DNA from: Dromiciops gliroides
Lineage: Eukaryota > Chordata > Mammalia > Microbiotheria > Microbiotheriidae
NCBI RefSeq assembly: GCF_019393635.1
Contig: NC_057866.1
Location: 8,977,723-9,041,722 of the forward strand
DNA: 64,000 bases
Direction of reading: 5' to 3'
Below, piece by piece: positions 36,201-47,900 of the stretch; position 1 is the stretch's first letter; the number at the start of each line of letters is the position of its first letter. The notes beneath the pieces are model-generated. The model saw only the letters and a list, made by a program, of their open reading frames with translations. It was not told where the DNA came from and searched no databases. The position numbers and the translations under genes were made by a program.

Positions 36201-39200
36201 TCCCCGTGAATCGTCAGCTTCGGCTTGGTCTGCCACTTGAAGAAGGCGTCGTGGAGCTTCTGATAGTCGATGTCAATCTTCCCCATCTTGGGTCGAACCT
36301 TCTCTCGCATTTTTGATTTCATGGTCTTCTGTTCTTCCTGGTGGAGAAAGAGCCAGAAGTCAAATGTCATGGAAGTATTCACCCAGATCAGAGGCATACG
36401 AGGATGTCAAAGTCCAGCCCCTCCCAAGCCTGGCTCTTGATAGCCAGTTGATAACCATTTATTAAGCACCTACTATGTGCCTGACACCAGGCCTAGCCCT
36501 GTGGATGCACAGTGAATAGCAAGAGCAACCAGCCTGCCTCATGGCTGGGCTTTGGTGGTATTGGCAGGGAGAGCAGCAGCTCCTACCTTCTCCTGCAGGG
36601 CCTCTCGCATCTCCTGAATTCCGGTCCGTTTGATGAAGTCGGGCAATTCAAAAGGCGGCTTCTCAATCCCCCGCTTGCCCTGCAGGTATTTGCGCTTGAA
36701 GCACCAGTGGCGGGGGACTGGCACTGAGTTCCTTGTGGCCTTCAGGTGCACCAAAAGCTTGGGGTCCTGGGCAGTCACATCGTGCATCTCCACCACATCT
36801 GGCCGGGCCACCAGCTGGAAGGTCCACACAGGGAGCACGGATTAGCTTGAAGTCCTCCAAGCATCTGGCCCCAACCTTGTTTTCCCCATTCTCCAAGAAC
36901 CAAGGGACCCCCTCCCCTCCCCAGGCCAGGCCCACATGCAGATCACCTGCTTCAATTCAGCCACAGTAAAGCGGTTCATCCTCCGCAATTTCTTCTTGGA
37001 GAGTTTGGGAGCCTCCGGTTTCTTCTCCTGGAGTGGAGGGAGCCACAGGCTAAAGCTGCCACCCCGCCCAGCCTGCAGCTCCTCTATCCCCACCTCCCTA
37101 GCCCCTCCCACCCCGCCACCTGCTCGTCATCGCTGCTGTCATCATCGCTGTCTTTGCGCTCCTCCTCGAAGCCCTTCTTCTTGGGGGCTGCAGAGTTTTC
37201 TAACTTGTCTAACTTCTCCGGCTCTTTCTCTTTCTCTTTCTTCACGTCATCAGTCAGCTGTTGGGGTAAAGCAAACAAGAAGAGACTTTACCAAGCCCCA
37301 CCCCCGCACATGGGGCCCCCACCAGTTCCCTTTTCCACCAGCCCAGGCTTCTCCACCTGGAACTGCTTCCTGTACCTTGAAAGCTTCAAAAATCCTTTTA
37401 AAGAATATAAAGTTGGGTTCATAGATCTCAGGCTCTTCGGTCACATACTCAATCTCTACTGCAGCAGCGGGAGAGTCTGCGCCACGGGGGCGTGACACCT
37501 CCTTCTCACGGCCTCCTGGACTCCCAGAGGCAGCTGTACGGTTTGATGCTGAGCGTGGGGGCTTCTTCTTCTTCTTGCGGTTCCGTCGCTTTCGATTTTT
37601 CTATGGTGGATGGAGGCCACAAAGAGCCAGAGTCAAACCATAGCACGCCGCCCCCCCCACCCAGTCCTTCCCAACATTTGTTCAAAGACTTGAACCCCCC
37701 CTCCCGCCCCCCCGCCCCCCCGCTCCGGGCTCTTTCCTGGGGACCAGAGGACCTGGTCTCCCCTGCCCAACTTTCTCCTCCAGCCAACACCGAACTCCTA
37801 TGTTCACTGCTCTGTGGGGGGCTCTGAGAGAAGCCCAAGGCAGGTGAGCAGTCCCTCGACCTCCAGGAGACGGTTCAGGAGCAGGCTCCGTCACACACCT
37901 CCTTCTTAGATAGAGATGCCGTGTCTTCCTCAGTCTCAGATGCCGAGACCCCTAGGGATGACCTTGTGTCTGTCTCCATGTCTTCTTCATCTATAAGACA
38001 GAAAGGAACGATCTCACGTTCCTATTTTTCATAGCTACTGGCTGGAGCGCTAGCCAAGAAATCGGCCCCTCCCTGCCTGCGCCACCTCTGGGTCTCATCT
38101 CAACTGGGAAGCACGGAGCCACTTCATGCCAAAGGCCCCATCTCTAAACTTCTACTGCTTCAAAAGCTGGCATGAAAAGACCCCTTTAAAATGCCAGCTT
38201 CTCCCTGGCGTCTAGGAGAGGATGTGAAGGGTGTCACTCACCGTGCACTGATATCAGCTCTTCCTGTCGAATCTCCTTCAGCTGCAGGATCTTCTCTAAG
38301 GCCTGGGGGATCTTGGGCCCCACACTGGGGTCATCCGTCTGCCAAAGACATTTGGTGAGAGGGTGAAAGCCACCACAGCGGCCTTAGGCCTACAAACTGT
38401 CCCTTTGGTATCATCGGGGAACAGCTCAGCCCCACAAATGATGGTCAGTCACGGGCTGGACGGGAAGGCCCTTCCGGACGTCAGATTGCCAGCCATCCCT
38501 CCTTGTGCCTCTCAGAATGCTGACATGAAGCCACCCCGTCCTGCCCTCGACCCCCCCCAATGACACTATGAACAACGTCACCACCTTTACAGAAGAAGAC
38601 GCTGGAGCCCTCTGGCCCAGGGTCACTCAGCTAATTATGAGACAGATGGCAATCTGACACTTGCCTCCTCCACCCCCCAGCCCTGTCTTCTACCTTTCTC
38701 TGGACAGATTTGCTATCATCTTATTCATGTTCTCATTCTTCCTTGACAACAGTGTACCCAGCACAGAGCCTGGCACATAGTAGGTGCTTCACTGCACTGA
38801 ATGGACTACTCTATTTGTGAGTCTTGACCTCCTTTAGGTTTGTCTTCTCATGTCGGGCCATTATGACCCATGATTCACAAACACCGGCTTTAGAAGGGCA
38901 CTCAAGGGGGCGGCTAGGTGGCGCAGTGGATAAAGCACCAGCCCTGGATTCAGGAGTACCTGAGTTCAAATCCGGCCTCAGACACTTGACACTTACTAGC
39001 TGTGTGACCCTGGGCAAGTCACTTAACCCCCATTGCCCCCCAAAAAAAAAAAAAAAAAAAAAAAAAAAGAAGGGCACTCGAGAGTTCAACAAGCCCAACC
39101 AGGAATCCATGCTCCAATACCCCTAACAAGTGGCCATCCACTCTCTGCCTGGAAACCACCAGCGACAGAGAGCTCACTACCTTTCCAGGTGGCCCATTCT

Positions 39201-41908
39201 CCTTTGAGACAGCTCTAACTCAACCTCCCTCCACAATTTTCACCCACTGCTCCCAGGTTCTGCTCTCTGAGACCAAATAAAAGAAGCCTAGAGCATCTTC
39301 CTCATGAGAGCCTTGCACATGAGAGCTGAAAACAGCTATCAGGTCTCCCCTAACCCTAAGGTTCATCATAATAATAATTTGTTTGTTTGGTTTTGGTTTT
39401 TTTGCAGGGCAACGAGGGTTAAGTGACTTGCCCAGGGTCACACAGCTAGTAAGTGTCAAGTGTCTGAGGCCAGATTTGAACTCGGGTCCTCCCAAATCCA
39501 GGGCCGGTGCTCTATCCACTGCACCACCTAGCTGCCCCCCATCATAATAATTCAAAGACAAAGGATCTCCAGGCTGAGGCAATAATCCAGACCCCACAAT
39601 CATCCACCAAAAGCCCCAAATCTTACCTCTCTGTTTTCTTCTCCAGGAGGAGGTGGGGGGACCCGAGGCCGGGGTCCTGGAGCCCCAATAGGGACACCAG
39701 GGGGTGGGTGACCTACAGGAGCTGCAACTGAGAGAAAGAAAGCTGAATGTCAGAAGAAAAGATTACGCCAGCCACTTCTAGAGCAATGGCTGGCCTTCAA
39801 CTCCCCTGCCACAAAGACTCTTCTCCATTCAAAGGTCTTACCTCGAGCCATTGGAGGCCGGGCCCCAATGGGGCCCATGTCTTGCTGGGCCTGAGGGACA
39901 GTGGGAGCCATCTTGGCCATCGCCTGCTGCTTCTGTTCCAGTAACACGACCTGAAGGGGACAGAGCAGCAAAGACAAGGTCCGATATAATGACCGACCAC
40001 AAGCCCAGAGCACCAACAGCGTGCGTGCTCCTCCCTCGCTGACAGAAAAGTGATAGACACGTGTCTTTGGACACAGCCAACGCAGCTGTTTGTTGGCCAT
40101 ACTATCTCTATGTGTTCCCTTTGATTTTTCAATGGAGAGAAGTGAGAGGGAGAGAAACAAACCCTTGTTAATCGGAACAGTCAAATTTAAAGTACACAAA
40201 ACACACACATTTGGCAGAGAGCCAGGAGCAACCTCATTTTTTCATTCCAATACAACATGACATCATGGCGCACCAGTGGTTACGAGCTCCCTTGGGCCTC
40301 ATGTCAATGCTCTATCCCAGACCTATCCCCCTGCCTCCCCCAGGGAGAACACGGATCAGACCGCAATCCCTATGGCTCTGCAGCCAAAATGAAATAAAGA
40401 CATGATTTGTTCTCTGGTGCCACATAACCAAGCATTTTCTTACATCACTGGGAAATGTTTCACAACCATTCTTATCTCCATAAAGTAAATTCCCTCAAGA
40501 TGGGGAAATGCCTTTTCCTTCTCTTCCAGCCCAGCCCAGCGCCCACACACCTGGGCACACAGGCACTATTTGGAATGGTGACTCTTTTTTGTTTTGTTTT
40601 CTGGGGCAATGAGGGTTAAGTGACTTGCCCAGGGTCACACAGCTAGCCAGTGCCAAGTGTCTGAGCCTGGATTTAAACTCAGGTCCTCCTGAATCCAGGG
40701 CAGGTGCTTTATCCACTGCGCCACCTAGCTGCCCTGGGATGGTGATTCTAAGGTTAAGTGGGCCTCCCATGAACACCTCAGGCAGGGGATGTGTATGAAT
40801 GGACACGGCTCACAACTAAACAGTGTTTTATGGTTTCTAAAGCACTTCCCCTACACTGTCTCATTTGATCCTCACAATAAGCCCAACACCCTCCCAGCAC
40901 TGGTGTTATTGCTGCCTGTATTTTGTAGCTTAGGGTTCTTAACTTTTCCCACTCATAACCCCTCTACACCAGAGAAATTTTTTCACAGCCCCAGGTCTAC
41001 AGGTATATAACACAGGTCTGCGTTAACCTTTGGCTACTGCCCAATTTTTCAGGACCCCCACATTCAGTTATGCAGCTTGTGACCCACAGTTTAAGAAGCT
41101 TTGTTAGAGATGAAGCATCGGAGAAGAGAGGAAACCTGCCCGGAGGCCACTCCTTCCTCTAACTCAGCCCTTGCTTCACACTTCACTCGAATCAGGGTGC
41201 TTCACTTGGGGCCCATGATCTTGCTTTTGAAATATTTTGGTCGCCATATTTCAACATAAATTGATTTCCTTTTTAATCCCCTGCATGTTATTATGCTTTA
41301 AAACCTTATTCTTGGGCAGCTAGGTGGCGCAGTGGATAGAGAGCACCAGCCCTGGAGTCAGGAGTACCTGAGTTCAAATCCGGCCTCAGACATTTAACAC
41401 TTACTAGCTGTGTGACCCTGGACAAGTCACTTAACCCCAACTGCCTCACCAAAAAAAACCACACCCTTATTCTGAAATTTTAGTCTATTTTCATCAAACC
41501 TGATGAAACGAGGTAACGTGCCTAGAACAGGTCAGACCAGAAGCAGGCTGTGAGCTGAGAAGGGCAAGAACTCGGCAGAGAGATGCTGCTTGCCTGGGCT
41601 GGAGCACCTCTCAGGGCCGTGTAAAGCCTGGCAGACAAGGCTGTGCAGAGCCATGCCGCCGGTCCAGGAGCTGATGCTCCCTCCACACTCTGCTGTTCCC
41701 CAGGGTGAAATCATGCCCCCACCGCCCCTCTGTGCAGACCCACCTGCTTGGCCTGCTCCTCCCGCATCAGCAAGGCGGCCTGCTGCTGGGCCAGCTTCAG
41801 GCGCTCATCCTCCGACAGGGCCACGGGGTCACCTACCCTCATCGGGGGTAAGGGCCCCAAATTTGGTGGGTGTGGCCCTACTCCCATGGGAAAGCCAAGT
41901 CCCAGACC

Positions 41909-41941
<33 letters not shown>

Positions 41942-44900
41942 CTGTAGTGGGGGGAGCCCCATGGGTGGAGGAGGTAGGGGGATTCCGGAGAGCTACAAAA
42001 TGAGAAGACGATGAGTTAGCTGAAGTGCAGGCTGAGGACCCCTGGGAGGTTCCAAGACCCATGAAGGGACCTGATAAGTCAGAACTATTGTCCTCATCGA
42101 CATGCACCTCATCAGACGTTTGGTCTTTGAACGCTGAAGACACAAAAGATACAGCCTAAAAAAGCAAAAGCTCTCGGGGCCGGGGGCCTCAGGAACTTCT
42201 GAGTGTACAGAGGTCCTGGGGCCACAACATCGGAAAACACTGCAGTGTTAAGAGCCCTTTGAGGGGCTGGGGGTGACACCGACATTCCCAGTCATACTGT
42301 ACAGCTAAGAAAACCATGGCCCAGAGGGGACCGGAACAGTCAGTGTCATGAACAGACTGCTGTGACCCCCCCCCCCAACACCACCCTGTGCTTAGCCAAG
42401 GGTCCCTCAGGCCCATCCTCCAGGGCTCTCCAGTTTAGCCGGCCCTGCCTTAGAAGACAAGCCTCACAGCTAGATGGCGCAGTGGATAGAGCACCGGCCC
42501 TGGAGTCAGGAGGACCTGAGTTCAAATCCGGCCTCAGACACTTAACACTTACTAGCTGTGTGACCCTGGGCAAGTCACTTAACCCCAATTGCCCCACAAA
42601 AAAAAAAAAAAGAAGACGAACCTCAGTCCCTGCCACCAGAGCAGGAGGCCTGGCCCCAAAACAACAATCCTCCCCACACCCCAGGAATACGACTATCCCA
42701 GTGAGGGCCAGGCCAAGTTCAATGGGGCAGAGGAGAATGAAGACCCACAACCAGGTGGCCCAAGTGAGGTATAGGAAAAGCAGAGGGAACAGGCAAGCTG
42801 GGGCCAGGAGAACAGGGTTCCCATTCTGGCTGAGAGGTCAGGTCGCTAACCACTGCACTGCCTGCTCCGTAGGAGAGCTTTGAACCATCTCCCCTAGGTG
42901 AGCTGGAAGCCATGTGGGCCCCCCTCCACTGGTGCAGGTGGTGCAAGTGGCAGGACTTCTGTGTCCTGGGAAGCTGTTTAAGTAGATATGCCCCACCCAA
43001 AAATCGATCCCCTGAAAATCAACCTTCTAGTGAATCAATCACATGTCCCACCCCATCCCCTGGGCACTTCCTAAGTAGTGTGGTAAAAAAATATGAAAGT
43101 TTTTTAACAGTCGGTTAGGATAACTGAAAGACGCCAGTTTTTTTTTTTTAGGACCACCCTTTTGGGGAGGAGACCAACAGCATTGCCTGCTGAGCACTCG
43201 ATTTCTGACTTCCGGGGTACGAGCTTAAAAGGCAAGGAGAGAACGGAAGTGGGAGCTTTTTCCTGCTCCACTGGTCTCCTGGCTGCGCTGCACAGACAGA
43301 CGCGGACTGGAGTTTGACTCGGGCCGGCTCTCGGTTAACAGCACACGCTTGACTCGGTCTCTCTCCCCAAAAGTGGCCTTGGGTTTTGGTGAGTTTTATA
43401 CAGAATATAGACTAAGCCTAGACTTAAGACGATTTGTATTGTATTTCTACTTTCCTATCCTTCTAATCACCATCACCTTGTGACTACCATACAATAAAGG
43501 CTCTATCTAGAAAACCAGAAGCTTCTTCCATTTACTAGTCTGGGAGATAAATTAAGGGAAAGGTTAAGTAGGGGAGATTTATGATCTAATATCCAATTTT
43601 AATCACACAGTAGGCTCCCTCCCTGCCTCAGGTGTCTCCCCTCTTCATCCTCCACTCTGGGCCAGGACTAGAGGAGTCTGTGTGGCCATGCCACATAGGA
43701 TTCGATCTGGCCCCTCTTGTGTAGCCTCCAGTGGGAGCAGTCTCCTGGCTGGTCCATTCTCCTTCCCCAGGCTCCTGCCCTTGGCATGAGCCGGGCACCC
43801 CAAGGCCTGGAGTCTTCCCTAAGACCACCTCCTCCTCTTTATCAGATGTGAGCTGCCTCCCTTATTAGGAGTCAGGTCTTTGGGGCAAGGACCATCATTC
43901 TGATTCTGCCTCTTTACTCCCTAGGCCTGGGCATGGAGGCTGGCACAAGCGAGCATTTCTGACCGAGCAGTAACTGAACCTCTGTGGCCTAAGCCCGGTG
44001 GGTCCTCTGAGACCAGCCTCCTTGCCCATCTTCCCAGGACCCAAACATCTGTCCCCATCCCCCACGTCCTCAGCACTAGACTCTGCTACTGCCCGAATGA
44101 CCTTGGCCAAGTCATGTCCCCTCTTTAAAGGGGCCTGTTCTGAGGACCCCTTCCTGATCCTGTCGTACACACGCACACATGGACGCATGTGCATGCACTG
44201 GAGGTATGGCCACCCCAGCTTCAGGGGCTCCATCAGTAGACACAAACCCCAGGAAGTGCCCTTCAATCTGGGCCCAGGCAGAGACCGTGGCTGGCTTCTT
44301 GAACAAGCCCTTAGCTAACCGAGAGGAGGAGGGGAGAGGCCTTGGGCGCTGAGACTGGAGGTCAGGAGAGAGGCTGGCCTGGCCCACAGGTCTAGGAGTC
44401 ACCTCACAGAGATGGAAACTGAGGGTGCTGGGGACCCGCCCAGGGCCTTGGGGAGCAGCCACAGGCAGGGTCAAGGCCTAGGAGACCAGACGGGGTGGGC
44501 CGAGGAGGGATGGGGGACAGGAAGGAAAGCCAGGCCACCAACTCCAGGGGAAAGAAAAGCTCAGCAGGTTAGATTCTGCAGAGACCCCTTTTCCCCGCCA
44601 ATGTCCCACAGCCATTGTCATTGGGGTCACCTCCGGCTTCTCAGGGAGCTTCCTTCCATTTCCAGCCAATGGAAGGCTGCCCCCTCCCCAGACCAAGCTC
44701 AGCAGAAGCACAGCCCAAGGCTCTGTCCTCAGCCCCAAGATCTTCCCTAGAGACTCACCTGGGCTGCCATGGGGGGAGGAGGGGCAGCTTTGTCTCCATC
44801 CTCGCCTCTCAAAACTGGCCGATTCAGCACAATGCCCGTCTTGGGTAGAAGAGGGAGGGGGAGGACAGAGAGAGAGAGACAGATCAGGCCGCCGCAGCTC

Positions 44901-47900
44901 CAAACAGGCCTCCCTGTCTGTCCTCCCAGGACCCAAACATCCATTCCCATCCCACCACCCCAACGTCTGCCACTCACCTGCCGGGTATAGGTCTGCAGTC
45001 TTTCCACCAGCTCCTCTCGGCTTCCTAAGGGGCCATGGGAATTGGGGGGAGAGAAGAAGAGGTCAATTCAAATCGAAAAAAATGTTTATTAAACAATCCT
45101 TTGTGCAAGGCACAATGATGGACCCTGGAAATAGAGATTTTATGACAGTGACTACCCTCAAAGAGCTTCCATTCCAGTATGAGGGAGACACCAAATGTAC
45201 TCAGAGGCCAAAGAAGAGACCCAGGAAACTTGGGGGAAGGACCACTTAAATGAAACCCAAGCTTCTTCAACTTGACCTGCCATCTCTAGCCTCCATGCAT
45301 TTGCATCTGTACCTTGAAGAGTCCTGACCAGCCTCCAGACTTCAGTGAAGGTTCCACTTCCCCCACGTCACCTTCCTGAGCTCAGTGGCCAAAAGTGTTC
45401 TTCTAGAGCACATTGCTTGGATTTCTGCTTTGCTCTACTGCTCCCTACCTTGGCTTACACTTACCTGCCTACCTGTACCTGGCCACTGTCTCCAAGCCCA
45501 CTCAGAATCACAGAACTAGAGGGGACCTCAGTAGCAGGTGCTAAGTATGAGAAGGGACCTGCCACGCCCACTCGAGAGGAATCCCCAGAGCCCCCCAATA
45601 AGGAAGTTCTATTTGATGAGGTTAATGCATCAATTAACAATCAGTCCCTACATCAAGTCTACACTTACTTCCTGACCCTTCCAAGTCCTGCCCTCTGGGG
45701 TCAAAGCCAAGAAGTCCAATAAACCCCTCTTCCCAAGACACTTCAAATGTTGGAGAGCAGCCATGGCTTCCGGGGCTGCTTCAAACACACTTTCCGTGCA
45801 CGGACTCAAAGGCCCTCCCTCTCCTGCTCCCATCCATCCTCCAGCTCCCAGCTGCCCCATACCCTCCCAATCCCTCAGGTTCTGGGTTTCCAGACATGAG
45901 TCTGCCTTCTCAAAGACTTACTCTATTCTACCACTGCTAGCTGGTTGCCTGGCCTGTTTCTTTCTGAATCGTGATGCAAGGCACAGGATCCCATTCTACC
46001 AAGGCTCAATAATACTTAAGGTCAAACTTGCCACAGTAAAACAAAGAAGCCTGGAGCCAGCAACGAAAGAATGCTCTGCGGTCTGCAAAGCACTTTACAA
46101 ACATCTTATTTGAGCCTCATGACCGGGGGAGGTGGGCAGTAGGATCAGTACTGTTTTACAGATGGGGAAACTGAGGTCACCAAAGGTTAAGGGACTGGCC
46201 CAGGATCAGAATTTGAAGAGCCTGAGGCCAGATGAGAACCAGGTGCAGTTGCCTCTACACTGTAACACCGCACTGGATTCTCAAGCTCACCTTGCTTCTT
46301 ATCCAGAAAGTTCTATATCGCTATCTAAAGCCATACATTTTATTGCCAGCTCCTTTTGTCTCCCATGAAACTCTAGGTGTCTCCATTGTATTGTTTTTCA
46401 AATATATGGGGCAGCTAGGTGGCACAGTGGCTAGAGCACCGGCCCTGGAGTCAGGAGTACCTGAGTTCAAATCCGGCTTCAGACACTTAACACTTCCTAG
46501 CTGTGTGACCCTGGGCAAGTCACTTAACCCCAATTGCCTCACCAAAAAAAAAAAATTATATATATATATAATAGCTGCTTTCTACAGCAAAGCTTCTTAA
46601 ACTGTGGGTAGCAACTCCACATGGGGTCATGTAACTGAATGGGGGGGGGGTCACAAAAAATTGGGCAACAGTAAAAGGTGTCAGAAGTGGAAAAAGTTTA
46701 AGAAGCCCTGCTCTGTGGCAACTAGTAGGAAGCTTTCTGCCATTCCCCTCCTTTTCAGTTTAGCTCTTCGTATTCCATTTGCATGTTTCCAGTCCAGGTT
46801 AGACATGCTCCAGGCCTGGCCAGGAGCCTGCTTTTCCTTTATGGGGGTGGGGGAGGGGACAAGCACTTATTAGTGCCTGGCGCTGAGCTAAGCACTTTAC
46901 AAATATCTCATTGGATCCTCACAATGACCCTGCAAAGTAGGTGCTAGTGTGATCTCTATTGTACGGTGGAGGAAACTGAGGCAGACAGAGGTGAAGTGAC
47001 TCGACCAGGGTCACACAGCTACGACGGTCAGGCTGGAGCTGAATCCAGCGGCTCACCTCCCAAATCTGCCTCTTTTCTGAATCCTTGGCCTCAGATGGGC
47101 AACAGCAATGCAGCCCTTTGGTTTTCAGGGTCTTGCCTAAGACTCTGTTAACGTCTAACGGCTTTCGAAGCTCCTTATAACAGCATCATCTGCCCACACG
47201 CATCAAGAGCTCAGCTTCTCTACGTGCCCCCTTCCAGAGGACGCCTCGGTGACTCGCCCGATTTTGTAGAAATCTGTGTGCTCGGAAGCAGCGTGTCCAG
47301 GAGCTGGAGTGTCCTCACCAGGGACTTCTCCGTGATGCAATCACAGACCAATTCCCACTGTGTCCGCAAAGGTTTCCCACAACAGAGTATAAGCTCTATC
47401 AAGGTAGCTCTACACGGGCTTGATTGTCCGGGAATGCCCGAGATACAAGCACTGAACGGTTGTTTGTTGACTGTTCGAGGGGACGCCCCAGTGGGACTTC
47501 TCATGCATGCCCCAATACACCATCCTATTTCTCCAGAGGGTGGCACCACCCTTGCAAGTCACCCCCCCCCCAATCCAGCCTGTTGTCAAATCCTTCGGAT
47601 TCTACTTCCACAACCTCTCGTCGATACACGACTAAAACTGAGGCACTCTGCCCTGCCCCGGACAACTGTGAGAGCCTCCTGGTTCACCTCCAAGCCACCC
47701 TGCACACAGCTGCCAAACCGACACAGTGTGACCGCTCCCCCGCTCAAGAAGTTTCGGTAGCTCCCTAGTGCCCGGATGACACGCAAACCCCCGGACTCCC
47801 CAGGGCTCGCCGCCTTTCTGGGTTGACTCCCCCTCGGTCTCCCTCACACAGTCCATCCACTGGAACAGCAGCGGTTCCCCACGTTCAGCATTTCAGCGGT

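Noticed and set aside
41829-42143. An open frame just upstream of SF3B2 exon 4 with a CAG acceptor-like start
   Set aside because: It runs into exon 4 in the wrong frame, is not in human SF3B2, and has no donor of its own that keeps the SF3B2 frame.
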